Below, one piece after another: positions 23,880-37,640 of a stretch of 64,000 nucleotides of DNA. A program made the translations under genes and the position numbers. Location: contig NC_056740.1 in assembly GCF_019279795.1 (NCBI RefSeq), positions 224,570,274 to 224,634,273 on the forward strand, in the 5' to 3' direction. The notes beneath the pieces are model-generated. The model did not search any database and was not told the origin of the DNA. It saw only the letters and a list, made by a program, of their open reading frames with translations. Position 1 is the stretch's first letter. Every line of letters begins with the position of its first letter. The stretch comes from Protopterus annectens. Its lineage: Eukaryota; Chordata; Ceratodontiformes; Protopteridae.

Positions 23880-24600
23880 GCAAGTTAAAGTATCAGCAAA
23901 TCATCTATTGCATGTCTTTGTGATGTTGGGGGAGCTGAAACACCTGACAGAAACACACAGATAAGGTATGGGCATATGAACTCTCTACTTATGGCACTCC
24001 AATCAAAAAAAAAATATGGAGATCCACATACTGTGAAGTAACAATCCAACACCACTGTGCAGCCCACTGGTCATGTTTGTAAGTACTAATTGTACATCAC
24101 CAGGCCAGCTACCTGATGGAAACCAGATTTAACATCATCAATAAATGAAATTGTTGCACCACTATCCAACTGACTAATCATGTTTGTTAATGATAATTAT
24201 AGATTGCCAAACCACTTAACTGTCAGAAATCACATTTAGTACCATTGTTAACTATTGCATCACTGTATAGCCCACTAGTCATCCTTGCTAATACTAATAA
24301 CGCATTACCAAAATAGATAATTGGTGAAAATCAGTTTTAACGCAATTGTGAAATATTCAGTTTATTAACAAGGAATAAGTACCACCAAAGTAAGCATGAG
24401 CACATCAAATTAAACTTTATTGTTCTCTGATCTTACTGAAACCAGTGACTGAAAACAGTTCAGATCTCAGGACACACAATACCTAACTGTACAATATAAG
24501 TGCACATATCAGACCACAGTCCAGTTCACCTAAGTCACATGGGTGCACTATAACAGTTGTCCAACAAAACATTGGCTGCTAATCTCCTAACCATGTGTAA
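23880..24600. other. No recognised gene; degenerate internal repeats
   Basis: Similar phrases recur about every 120 bp (CAGCCCACTGGTCATGTTTG, CAACTGACTAATCATGTTTG, AGCCCACTAGTCATCC at 24061, 24168 and 24267), suggesting an old tandem repeat of roughly 100-120 bp. No gene. Confidence 0.4.
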
Positions 24601-24619
24601 GTGTCTATGTGTGCATGTA

Positions 24620-24624
<5 letters not shown>

Positions 24625-24689
<65 letters not shown>

Positions 24690-24840
24690 TGTGTGTATGC
24701 ATGAGTGGGTGTGCTCGTGTGTGTGTGTGTGTGTCTGTGTTTCTGTGTGTGTGTGTCTGTGTGTGTGTCTGTATGTGTGTGTGCATGTATGTGTGTGACT
24801 GCATGTGTGCATGTGCATGTTTGTGTCTGTGTGTGTCCTT
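24625..24840. repeat. (GT)n microsatellite
   Basis: Pure GT to about 24685, then a degenerate GT tract with CT, AT and TT interruptions to about 24840. Confidence 0.97.
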
Positions 24841-26007
<1,167 letters not shown>

Positions 26008-26283
26008 TTAGCAGCAGTTGATCTACGCTCTTTTGTGTACATCAATCATTTTAGAGTTGCACTGGGTATGCCATTCTGCATATGATCTTTACATCTATCG
26101 CTACTCTGAGTAGCTATTTTCAGGTATTTATCACCCTTTCTGTAAAGAAATGCTTTGTCATCTTATGCTTGATTCTACCTTCCAGTTTTATCTATTGCAC
26201 TCTAGTTGTTGTCCAACAGCTTTTCTAATGATCATAACCTATATCACTGGTCTGATCCTGTAAATTACATACATGTCTTGTTT

Positions 26284-28320
26284 ATTTTTATACTACATTC
26301 ACTAAGATCCTAGACCAAATAGCCCCCTTAAGAACAATTAGGACTATGCTTCACTCAGCTCCATGGCTTACCAAGTCCACTAGAGCCCTACTAAAATCCA
26401 AAGACAATGCCTGGAAAACTTGGAAGAAAGACAGCACAATTCTTTCCAAACAAAATTATCAAAGTCTTAGGAACCTGGTCAAACAACAAACCAAAACTGA
26501 TAAGCAGAACTACTACCTAAACATCCAAAATAAACATGCTAATAACCCTCAAAAATTCTGACATGCAATTAACTCCCTGCTAAAACCAGAAAAAAACAGC
26601 ACACCTACTCCCACCTCAACCTCCACAAATTCAGATAGCGAGATAGCCTCCAAATTCAACCAACATTTTACTGAATCTATCATCTCTCTATCTACTCAAC
26701 TATCCAAAAATAACTACACTCCCATGCCAACAGCCCCCAAACACTCTTCTACCCTTACTTTCTCCACGGTCCAAACCTCTAAAACAAAGAAATACCTGCT
26801 AAAACTGAAACCCACTACTCTTGCAGCAGATGGCTTGCCAGCACATTTCCTAAAAATGGCTGCAAACTCAATATGCTACCCAGTCTCAATCTTTATTAAC
26901 CGATCTATACAAGAATCATACATCCCTCGCCTTTGGAAAATATCTTACATTATTCCCCTTCCTAAGAGCAGAACCTCTTATGATTTCACCAACTACCACC
27001 CCATAGCCATCCTATCTCCCCTATCAAAGATACTAGAAAAATGCATACACTCTCAGGTTATGCATTTCCTAACATCAAACAATCTCCTCTCCCCTACATA
27101 ACACGGTTTCCGCTCACACCACAGCACAACCACCGCCCTTCTCTCCTTCACACACTTAGTGAACCAGCATAGAAACAACAATAGAGTTGTATCTGCTATA
27201 TTCCTTGACCTCTCAAAGGCATTCAACATGGTTTCCCACACCATTCTAATAGACACTCTAACCTCTCTAGCCTTCACCCCTAACACCGTTAATTGGTTCA
27301 AAAATTACCTTTCTGAGCACCAACAAGCTGTCCAGTGGCAAGGAGTCTTATCACCCCTACTCCCATCCACAATTGGTGCTCCCCAAGGCTCTATATTGGG
27401 CCCACTACTCTTTTCTATCTTTACTAACAACCTATACACCTCTACCCTGCAGGCCAACCTAATCCAGTACGCAGATGATGCCACCCTAATCTGCTCAGCC
27501 TCATCACTCCCCATCCTTCAGCAGCTCACCCAGGAATCTCTTACCTCAGTAGAAAACTGGATCTCTAATATTCAACTCATCCTAAATCCTAACAAAACAA
27601 AACTACTTATATTCTCCCCAAACAAATCTAAAACCTCACCAATACCTTTCTCTATCTCTTCCAAAAATGGCACTGTCATCTCACCCTCCGTCCACACCAA
27701 GCTCCTTGACATAGAAATTGACAATAACCTCCACTTTGACATCCACATTTCACAAACTATAAAAAGGTGCACAAAAAATGGGCTCCCTATATAGACAAAG
27801 AAACTTTCTAACAGACCATGCTAAAATCACCCTAGCTCAAACCCACCTTCTGTCTACACTACTCTATGCAGCCCCAATTCTCACTCATATCAGGACATCT
27901 GAACTGGTCAAACTTGAGTCTTGCTATAACAAAATTGCCAAGTTCGCTACAAACTCCCCTTTCGGAACCCACCATTGCCTACCACTTAGGGAACCCCAGT
28001 GGCTTGAACTCCCACACCTACTACTCTATCACCAACGTGTCATAGCCTACAACACCCTAAAACAACCTGACAAAACTCCCGCACTGAAGTAATTGCTGAC
28101 CAACTACACCCCAAATCGCCCACTCCGCTCCACCAATAAACCACTTCTCACTGTTACCACCGCTAACAACACAGCCGGCAAAGCCTTATTCTCACACACT
28201 ATAGCTAAAATTTGGAATAATCTCCCCTCATCCATAACTGCTGCAGCTAACCCCAACCAATTCAAAAACACCCTTAAGGCTCATCTTGTACACTCCTGGC
28301 TTTGTCCATGTGTCACATAG
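26284..28320 (+). pseudogene. L2-like ORF: reverse transcriptase region
   Basis: Motifs in order: a PWLTKSTRALLKSK linker (26346-26561), AADGLPAHFLKMAA and SRTSYDFTNYHPIAIL (26724-27101), GFRSHHSTTTALL, SAIFLDLSKAFNMVSH (first catalytic Asp), GAPQGSILGPLLFSIF and QYADDATLICSA (catalytic DD) at 27159-27794, then a C-terminal region ending in KIWNNLPSSI (28093-28320). Breaks: stops near 26560 and 27100, a frameshift near 27780 and a TAA at about 28090. Target-primed reverse transcription is the known role of the family; this copy cannot make a full protein. Confidence 0.85.
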
Positions 28321-28920
28321 TCCAAAACTCTAATCCCTCTATACTATCCCTACCACTATTGCTTTTGCCCAGTTAGCAAGACTTCCTCAAATGCATGACT
28401 CCCAAACATAGAGTTATACACAATGTACTCTCTACCTGCTTGTGCTTTACAAACAGAATGTACATATGTAAATAGACATAAACTGAATAGTCAGTATGGC
28501 TTTCCATCTCTCACCAGACTAGTCAAATAGAACAAAAGCATGTACCTCACTTTGTATACTATCTCCATGGTAGTCAAATACCATTTTTAATGTATACACT
28601 GCTGTGATGTCCTATATGTCTTGTGGAACTTCTCTATCTCACTTCATACGAAATGTAGAAGGTTAATTTGTATGACTCTCTTTCTGTCTTTCATCTCACA
28701 CTATATAGAAAAATAGTGAATACTGGATGTCTTCCTTCACTTTGTATAATATTTTAAATGTGTACTGCTCTGATGCATTACTTGTTGTATACAAATGTTA
28801 CAATGTCCTTTTTTGTTATGTAATGGAGCTTTTCTCCCTGGGCCTCCACTAAAATGGACAATGTCCAGTCGGACTTTCTCAGTTAACAAAAATTAAATAA
28901 AATAAATAAATAAATAAAAA
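26284..28920 (+). mobile_element. L2-like LINE, about 2.6 kb, 5'-truncated
   Basis: Contains the region after the endonuclease, the RT, the C-terminal domain and a 3' UTR ending in a typical L2 tail at 28815-28920 (TTTTCTCCCTGGGCCTCC... GTCGGACTTTCTC... AATAAATAAATAAATAAA). The endonuclease is missing at the left end. Confidence 0.88.
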
Positions 28921-28999
28921 TAAGTTTATGTTTCCCCCAAAATATATGCACTTTATATGTTTTATTTGTTGGTTAACTTGGGAAGCTCACCAGACAAAA

Positions 29000-29160
29000 G
29001 TGCTTGGTTTTATGGATTACACAACAATACTGTCTGATTAAGGATCTGCTTAGGGTCATACAATGGACAAGTGAAAACTGAAGGAGTCAAACCCGAGATT
29101 ACAAAAGTGTCTTATTAATTGGTCATAACTTTAGCCATCTGAGCTATTCTGCTAGACTCT
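29000..29160 (-). repeat. MIR/CORE-SINE-like remnant
   Basis: Shares ACTGTCTGATTAAGGATCTG and the following block with the copy at 23.1 kb; a GAGTCAAACCCGAG stretch may be the inverse B-box. Assignment tentative. Confidence 0.4.
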
Positions 29161-29252
29161 TTTAACGCAGTACTTACTGAAGTATTAAAGACATTCTTCA
29201 TGTAACTAGCTATATAGCCCCTGCATCATATTGTTACTTGTCTTAGGTTCGT

Positions 29253-29385
29253 AGAATAGCTCTAGGCTAATTGTCCTTATGGGACATTTAAGTCTATCCA
29301 GTTACCCCATGTGGGGATCAAACCCTGTACCTTCTATCAGCAAGGTAAACACCTTAACCATTACACCAACCTCCCAACTATTGCT
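29253..29385 (-). repeat. tRNA-headed SINE remnant
   Basis: On the minus strand: GGTTGGTGTAATGGTTAAGG (A-box-like, 29352-29371) and GGGTTTGATCCCC (B-box-like, 29313-29325), with spacing as in tRNA-derived SINEs, then about 60 bp of body. No target duplication seen. Confidence 0.55.
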
Positions 29386-31599
29386 CAACAGCCTTCACAA
29401 TATGTCTGAGAAGTGGTAGGATCGCCACCTCTTACCTGCTTGTGATGCTTTCCCTCTTTGTACCTCAGCATTCTACTAGTTAATCAAAATGTTTTATCAC
29501 ATTGAAAACATCCAGGTGCACAAATGCAATTATTGCTAGACCTCTTTTTCTAGATGGCTAACAACACTTACCAAAATGGCCACTTTTCTTTAGTTTAATG
29601 TAATCCTTAGATATTCTATTTCATTACAGTTCAGTAAATTTTCCCTAGACCATTTTTGCCAAATAATCATACCTGTCCTCATCTTATTCTGTTAACTGAG
29701 AGAATTCATCTTATAGGCAGTCTTGATACTGTTCAAGATCCTAACACAGCTTAATATTATGTCGTTCATATTATTATTTTTAATACACTGAGGATTGGAA
29801 TTAAAGGCGTCACTAGAATTCAAAGTCCTCTGTTACCCTAAAATGACAAGTCTAGCTACCATTTAAAGGGACTAGGGCATTAGTGAATTAATTCTATCTT
29901 TTCCACGTGAAATAGCCAAAACTAGTCTCTGCTTAGTTTAATTTTTCAATAGCAGTTCTTTTTGTCTAATGCCTTTTTGTTCTGGTGCTGACTGCTGAGG
30001 TGAGCATAATATCTTTCTATTTGCCAAAATGAACTTCTTTCTACCTTTTCTATAATGAATATAACTACTCCTCTTCGATTCTGCTGGTCTAGTCCATATG
30101 ACGTAAGCCACTGAATACACAAAACCGCTATACCTTTATACTCCAGGGAGTGCTGCATTTGGTTTCAAGAACTTCCAAATATTTTTGTAATGCCATTATC
30201 TCACCATTCAAATTTTGTATTCTGATTGGTGACTAATAATGTAGTCTAGCTAAATTATGGGTTTGCAGGTGACCTTTGCATCAATATTGTATCATATACA
30301 GTTGAACTTTTTCTACACTGTTAGGTACTGCAGGAAGACAGCAGTAGTTGAACACATTGCTGTAACTGACACTGTTGTAGTAAACCAGTGCTGAAAAAAA
30401 AAAAAAAAAAACACTTGTCAATTCATGACAAGGCTGCCCCATACTCATTTGTTTGTTCACCATTATGCCTTTTTTCAAACAAAATATACATTATCCCTTC
30501 TCAGAAATGCATTAAATACGATGCCATGTAAAACACACAATGAGCAGTCCTCATAGCAAATATCAGATAAATTAAAACCAGTCTGGGCTTCCTGTTTCAC
30601 TGAAAATATTCTAAAATGTAAGAGTTTTCACTGCCCACATTTCAGGGAAATAGAAATAAAGTGCATTAACTGAAACAAAGAAGGAGAAAGTAAGTTCAGA
30701 CTAATATATGCGATAAGGTATGATCAGCTGCTATGTATAATATTGATGTGTTTGTTTAGGAGTTAGGTGTTGTAAGAAACTTCAAGATATAGCTGTAGTG
30801 TAATATATTAATGCTACATAAAAGCAAGACATTTACTGTGCATTACTGGTTTGTGCTGCTTTCTGTACTATTTTTATACAGTCATTGTTCAAAGCCTAGG
30901 TCAGCTGACAGAAGGTACAAAACAGTTACTAAGGGAACATGGCTAGACGTGCAGCAGGAAATATTCACAGGAAAAATAATATTTCCTTGTAATGCCGCTT
31001 TGCTTTACACCACACCCACTTAGAATGTTTGCTGACAGTTTTGCTTCATCGTTTTGTTAGATTACTCACAGTCCATTCTGGACTAAAGGATAGTTGGTTG
31101 TTTTTCAATATGATGAGGTCAGCATATGAAAAAGTACACAATAAGTGTCTAGACTGTCCCTGAAACATTGCAGCTGCAGAAAGTTGGACTGGTATATTAA
31201 GACTGTGCTACCATGAGTCGTATTATTATCAGCATACAATTAGGAATCCACTTCTAAAAAGCTTAAAAAGTTGCCCTACTACTTCTAACTCCTGTGCATA
31301 TTTAACAGCTGATTTTCAGCCTGGCAATGAGAAGCTGCTTTTCCCATAAAGAATCACTTATCTGAACACAGTGTACACTGACCAAGGATGCTTCCTTCCA
31401 TACAGGAATAACATCTTTTATTAAGCTTTGCACATTTCCTGCAACTTACTGCCTTTCTTGGCACCGTGTTATGCTTAACTAGTTTTAATTTTATTTTAAT
31501 TAATTTATTTATCAGAATAGAGAGTTTGTCTTCAAACCCTTTTCAACCATTAAATGAGCCACAGTAAATTTTGAGTATTTGGACAGTTTAGTGTAGTCA
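29386..31599. other. No recognised gene
   Basis: About 2.2 kb without a supported gene. A poly(A) run lies near 30395. The frames at 29938-30158 (-) and 30811-31023 (+) have no recognisable domain. Confidence 0.4.
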
Positions 31600-31745
31600 G
31601 AGAACCGTCAATCAATCAAGTACCTGAGTAACACCCATGCAGATACAGGGAAAGCATGCAGCTTCCAAATAGTGACCAGAGGTCAAGAATGAACTCCAGA
31701 TCTGTGAGGCAAAATTCTCAGCCAATGAGCCATCATATCAGTTAT
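31600..31745 (-). repeat. tRNA-headed SINE remnant
   Basis: On the minus strand: ATGATGGCTCATTGGCTGAG (A-box-like), TTGCCTCACAGATCTGGAGT, and a B-box-like AGTTCATTCTTG, then a body with GCATGGGTGTTACTCAGGTA. Compare the SINEs at 8.6 and 10.1 kb. Degraded. Confidence 0.45.
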
Positions 31746-32862
31746 TGTGCATTGGTAACTCTGCTGATAATTTCAATGCTATGCATTAACATTATATGAT
31801 GTTAGCAGGGCATTACATATCATGACATATTCTTGTTAATGCTTATTTCTTTTGGACTAGAATGTAGTATAAAAATTCAATAGTGCAGTAGTACACAAGC
31901 CAAAAAAATTTTCATTATACAGTTCACATCTGACAATGTGGTAAAACATGTGCCTTTTAGTGTAATAACATGGGGTTAAACATTTAAAATGATGGAACTT
32001 GCAATTTGGAGACTGAATGATAGAAAAAAAGCAGACATATATATTAGGACTGTGGTTGCCATTTCTGAGAATTTCACCTTTTCTCAAGGTATGGTAATCT
32101 AATAGTTGGTATACATTTGGGTGGGTGTAGGGGGCAAGCCACCACAATGAGGAGAGCAGGTATTCCTGTTTCCTGTAATAAAAGTTTAAAAGCAAAGTTT
32201 AATCTTTGAGATTCACTCTTCTACTCTATTTTCTGTCTTTTTTGATGTTTCAGGACTTAGCAATGCAAATCAAAACACTTCAATAGGGAGCCACCATGGG
32301 TTCTACTCCCCATATGGATATGAAGTCTCATACTTAAAATGGGCTCCCCTACACATGCTTAAGGTGAAATTGCTTGAACAATGGTAGCACACAAAAAAAC
32401 GATGACTAGCATAACACAGAACACAATTTCCCTATAGGAAATCATTGCTGGTGTGATTTCTAATTGTAGACTGGCAATGATTCACTTCTTTAGGGAGATT
32501 ATTTTACCCTTATTTGAGTTGGTGTAACCATGAAGTTGATACATATATATATCCTGGGGTGTGTGACCCCCCCCCAAAAAAAAAAAAAACAAAAAACAAC
32601 TAAAAATGGATTTTTGCCTTTTCGAATCTCGGCCATTTTTTGTCCTTTTGGAAGGCTGACATTTAGAAAGTTGACATTTCATAGCAGAACTCTTAAAATG
32701 CTACATTCTAAATTCATTCTTAAGGTTATCACTTTTAAAGTGGACATTAAGTAAGAAAGACATATATTAAAAACAACCCCCTTGTAAGCATCCTGTTCTT
32801 AGAGCTGCCAGATGGAAATAAGAAATCGAGGCTGTTTATTGCAAACAGGGTTAGTTTTATTT
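31746..32862. other. No recognised gene
   Basis: Contains a C8 A15 run at 32569-32590. The stretch 32610-32760 has repeated TGACATTT and GGACATT phrases, of unknown nature. Confidence 0.4.
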
Positions 32863-32863
32863 A

Positions 32864-33030
<167 letters not shown>

Positions 33031-33138
33031 ATAACATATGATAAGCACAAATCAAAGGAACTGGTACTTGTGAAGTATGTCCGACATACAGGCTGGATGC
33101 ACTGTCTTTACAGGGTGTGTTACATAACACATGCAACC

Positions 33139-33300
33139 AATAATACTTGAAAAGGTGGGCACTGCAGGCAAGCAGTGACTTGTCCAGTAGTGGAGGGCTT
33201 CACCAGCCATGGAAGATTTATTATTTCCCTGTAACATTGACCTTGGAAGGCATTATTACAGTTAGAAAACGGGCTATATGTTAAATTGTTTTGCATTCAT
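33139..33300 (+). repeat. Second copy of AATAAT/GGCATTATT repeat
   Basis: AATAATAC (33139-33146) and GGCATTATT (33249-33257) bracket about 119 bp. The right-hand flank (GGGCTATATGTTAAATTGTTTTG) resembles that following the 15.9-16.1 kb copy. The interior is diverged. Confidence 0.35.
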
Positions 33301-33555
33301 CTTATTATAGATTAATATTATGTTTTATGTATTTTTTATGTAAAATTGTTATTTTGTGTAGTGTCTGAAAGATGATGTTGCAGATACAATTGTTTTTAAA
33401 GAAAATGTTTTGCATCCAAAATATAACAATAATTGAATTCTGGGAGAATGTAAGTAATTTTTTAAAGGTACTTGGGCAGATTATTGTGATCTTACAGGAG
33501 CAGGTATTCTAATTAATGCTCATATTCCATTGGTTATAGGCAATAGTCACTATAA

Positions 33556-33774
33556 AATATTCTGAAGTCTCCTTACAATAGCAAGGAAATTGTTACTCAA
33601 AATTGGAAATCAGATGTGGTACCTTTATTTAAAGATTTTCTGGATTTAGCTACTATTTTTTGTAAAAATGAAAAAGAAGTGTTGAAAAGAAGATATGTAA
33701 ATAACATGAGAAAACAATCTTGCTGGGAAAAGTTGGAGATATTGATTTCTAAATATAAAGAGGATGACAACTGA
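33556..33774 (+). other. Possible coding remnant, 72 codons
   Basis: The frame is open between a TAA at 33553 and TGA at 33772 and has protein-like composition (SPYNSKEIVTQNWKSD, PLFKDFLDLATIF, CWEKLEILISKYKEDD), with K/E-rich helices and no low complexity. It has no usable start. It could be the end of a transposon ORF; the family is not recognised. Confidence 0.3.
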
Positions 33775-33954
33775 TAATATATTGAAATAACTATTTTTAG
33801 ACTAATGCATAAATGCTAAATGTTAAATATGTCTGTCTCCTTCTGTTGCATATATGGTATGTATGTTAAAATCAATCAATTTTTTAAACAAAATATAACA
33901 GTTGTATAATAATTGAACATGCTGAACAGACAATTTCTGTAATGTACTCATTGT

Positions 33955-33957
<3 letters not shown>

Positions 33958-34001
<44 letters not shown>

Positions 34002-34023
34002 CACGCACGCACACACACACACA
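33958..34023. repeat. (CA)n microsatellite
   Basis: CA run with CACG interruptions at about 34001-34010. Confidence 0.95.
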
Positions 34024-34029
34024 AATACA

Positions 34030-35214
34030 ACTGCTATCACACTTTTTAAGTCTGAATTGAATCACAGTAGTAATGCTAAGATTTCTTTGGACATGCTTGC
34101 TATGTTTACTGAATATTTTGTTTAACTGATGGACCTTTGAGCAGTATGCCCCTGAGAAATGGTTCTGCACATAGTGTACAAGAGCTCCACGATAAACCAA
34201 CATTTGCATGCACAACCTATGCATAAACTATTTAAAAACACTGTATTGGAAATGCAGTTTGTATTAATCTTGCAGTACCAGACATTCCAAAAAAGAAATC
34301 TGTGTACAGTGCAGAACAGCTCACAATCAAATGTGCTAACTAAAATTTTTGAAACCCACAGTTAGCAGGTGGAATGCAAAAGGTGGCTTGAAGAAAAGTT
34401 TTTAGACAGTCTATGGACTTTTGCCACGCATATGTGATTTTTATATTTTACACTCCCCTTATTAATATACCCTTTTGGAATGTCAGCTGTCCACTGTGGA
34501 TTTGATCATATCCAATTCCTTTTCTAATGAAAAATAAACTATTGAAAAAAAAGAGGAAGAGACAAGCCTCACATCTTAGATAAAAAAAAAAAATCAAATG
34601 TGAGAGCATGCTTCCTTATGCATGTATAAACTGACACACATTCATGAGTAGATGGCTTATAGCCAGCTTTACCCAACTGGCAACTTTCAAGATGCAAATT
34701 CTCGCAATTTTACTGTAGTGCAAATATATAGTAGAAGCCTCAGTGCTCAACACACTGTGTTTAGTTAGTGGACATCTGAGAAAAAAGCTATTTTTTAACT
34801 CTTGTATTATTTAACTATGCAAAGTATTTGTCTCACATAGTATACTATCCAGAAATGTAATCTACATGTTAAAAAATATTTACAGCAAGATTGCCAAAGA
34901 AAATATTTACGCCTGGCAAAGAAAACATGTCATAACTGATCAGGATAACTAAAATCTTCTGACCTACTCAGCTAAGACATCATTATATAATCTGTGGTTT
35001 ACATTCAAGCTAAAGAACAGTAGTCAAACAATTTACTGCACAAGACAGAAATAAAAATTTGGCTTTGGCAATGCAGAAAGTAAGGTTGCATGGTAATACT
35101 AGTCAATTCAACATGGAGTAATGCAACCACTAACAGTTCTTTGCATAAGATATGTATAGAAAATGGAGTCAGCGTATTTGTATGTTTCTTTGTGTATATG
35201 AAGTCTGTCTGTAC
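34030..35214. other. No recognised feature
   Basis: AT-rich; the open frame 34159-34365 has no recognisable domain. Confidence 0.4.
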
Positions 35215-35315
35215 ATCAAATTCACCCCAGGGATCACGTCAGTCGCCCTGCTAGACAGGGGTCCAGGGAGGTAAATAGTGTGGGAAGAAATAGCCAGGGA
35301 ATTGTTATTGCTAGG

Positions 35316-36075
35316 TGTCAAAGGAATAATATACTTTAAAAATGATCAAAACATGATAGGTTCAGGTTAAGGCACTTTAATCTTGCAGCAAGGAGACAAA
35401 AACGTGCTAATACAGAGTTTGGCTAACTAGAAACAGGAAATACTTTCATTTTTATACATTCTTAAACTGGTTATGTCCTACCATGCTGACGTTACAGATT
35501 ACCACCTTTTTCATCATCATCTGCTGACCATGTTTCCCATGAATTTCTGCTGATTTATCAATTTTTATGTGAAACTTCCTGAGGAAAACAACATGGCCTT
35601 GATTACTCCCAGTTAGATACATGCTATGTTACCATTCAAGATACTATGGCTAATTCAAGCACAATGCTAGCAGTTCATTTCTCTAATAATCCTTGGTCTA
35701 CTTTATCTCTAAGTTACTACAGCTGCACAAGTTCCCATCCTTCGAACAGAGCTGTTTGTTTAAAATCATTACATTTACAGAATAAAGCATTGTTCATTCA
35801 TTCATTCCTGACCTAGCAGATAAACACCTGCTTCTCAAGTACATTTCCAAAAGGCATAAACATGAATATTGCTGTGCTAGCAATTACTAGGTCAGAGGGC
35901 AACTTGCAAGTTTCAGAAAGCATACTGTAGTTTTCAAAAAGCACCTTTTTCAGTCTCATATGAAACACAATTTGTATAAAATACAGTGTATGAAAAATAG
36001 AATGAAAAGCGTATTAAAATACTTGGTTATTAATTGGCATTAAGCATACACACATTAATACATATTTTTCTAACA
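35316..36075 (-). repeat. 3' LTR of the provirus
   Basis: 760 bp, beginning TGTTAGAAAA and ending CCTTTGACA on the minus strand. A TATAAAA box lies at 35450-35456 and an ATTAAA polyadenylation signal at 35376-35381, suggesting a short R and a U5 of roughly 60 bp. Confidence 0.93.
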
Positions 36076-36085
36076 TTTCCCTCCT
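36076..36085 (-). other. Polypurine tract
   Basis: AGGAGGGAAA directly before the 3' LTR, the primer site for plus-strand DNA synthesis. Confidence 0.85.
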
Positions 36086-36192
36086 GTTAATACTCTTTTA
36101 TTCTATTTTCAAAAAAGAATAAACAGTTTGCTTCTTTTCCTAACCTCTTCCAACCAGGATTTGCAGTTAAGAAAGTCATTTAGTTTAAACTT

Positions 36193-37640
36193 TTATGAAA
36201 GTGTTTCACATTCTAGCAGCTCTTCAAATTCAGTACTTTGATACATAGTCTCAGATACGAATATATCTATGAATTCTTTGATTAATCTTTTCATGCAGGG
36301 GATTCCACAACAAATACAAACTCGTATTAAGAGTAAACCTACCCCAATGGCGATCAAGATGTTCATAAAAATGGAGCCCCACCCCCAAATGCATTCTGGA
36401 AAAAGTCTGTCAGAGGGTTTTTGCCTGGCTTGGTCATGGCCGACACTTGCTGAATCACCTCGAGATGATCATTAATTTCATGCTGATGGTCAGGAATAAA
36501 TGCACAGCATTCTTCTTTGATTAAAGCGCAAGTCCCACCCCTTGCCGCTAGGGTGAAGTCAAGAGCCATTCGGTTTTGGAGCACTACAGTTCTCATGGCA
36601 TTCAGTTCATCAGTTATCAGTTCAAGAGCAGGAAAAGTTGCATTACTCATTACTTCAAGAAGTTTCGACAATTTTTGCAGCTCCCATATCGATTTAACTG
36701 CGCCATATGCAGGTAATATACCTGCCCAGGATATAACAGCATCACTCAAGTCCACGTGCACAAGTTTGGTTCCCACATCACGATGGTCTTTCCAGCCCGC
36801 TTCGATCTGTCCCACTGGATTCTCAGGTTTCTTAACAGTCTTTTTGGTTACGTCTCGGGTATTTTGAATATTTCCCTGAGGCAAAACTGCAGTGTGTCAG
36901 ATGGCCGGAACCAGGTATCCCAAAAAACAACTGCTAGACCAGTTCTCAGGTAACCATTTATATGCTTTTTTACCACACACAAAATAACAGTCCTCTACTT
37001 TAGTTGTTACTTTGTTACGAAATGACTGCCCTGCATGAAACATTTTCCTATCTATTACAGATAACTGTTTAAAAAGTACGGGATTGCATTGTACCTGATC
37101 AAGAGTCTTATGCATAGATTTCAAAAATGAGTCATAATCTGTACTACAAGATCCACTTAAATCATTTGGTTTTCTATAACATTTATACTGTACTGTAACA
37201 TTACACTTACTCCATCCCACTTGGATGGTGTCATTTTTGTAAAAACATACAATTCCTTTTTGTGTCACGGGCAAATACAGTGCTACTTTATCATGTGCTT
37301 TAATAGCAACTGTGTCAAAAAACAGATTTTCCCAGGTCTCATTGACCCCTAGGGGGATAGCAGTCATCAATAAACCCCCATATGCTGTTGGTATGGCCGT
37401 ACAGACCCAGCAGTTTGAAACATTAAAAGTCTCTGCATACACATGTGTAATTGCCTGATAAGTGTTAAAGTTCGGATGCCAGTCTATGTTTGGTTAATTA
37501 CGCCTAATCAGTTCAACCTTTGTGGTAGGAAAAAAGAGTTGCCACAACAAAAAGAACAGTGTGATTAGCATAATAATTAGAACGATCATACAAATTTTCT
37601 GAGGTTGCTCAATGTCTCTATTCACTCTGTACCTGGCCAT
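36193..37640 (-). pseudogene. env: Broken retroviral env
   Basis: Env mediates entry and fusion in exogenous relatives. The likely ATG (37638-37640) starts a peptide with a strongly hydrophobic signal segment (about residues 16-35, ICMIVLIIMLITLFFLLW). SU carries a SNCWVC motif like the gamma CWLC box, and several Cys. The TM part (36363-36896) shows LQNRMALDF and CALIKEECC, the immunosuppressive-like region and CX6CC. The membrane anchor (ILIAIGVGLLLI) and a cytoplasmic tail lie in another frame at 36193-36366. Breaks: TAA at 37494, TGA at 36897 near the SU/TM junction, and a frameshift near 36364. SU is only about 247 codons, short for gamma-type SU. No functional protein is expected. Confidence 0.85.
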
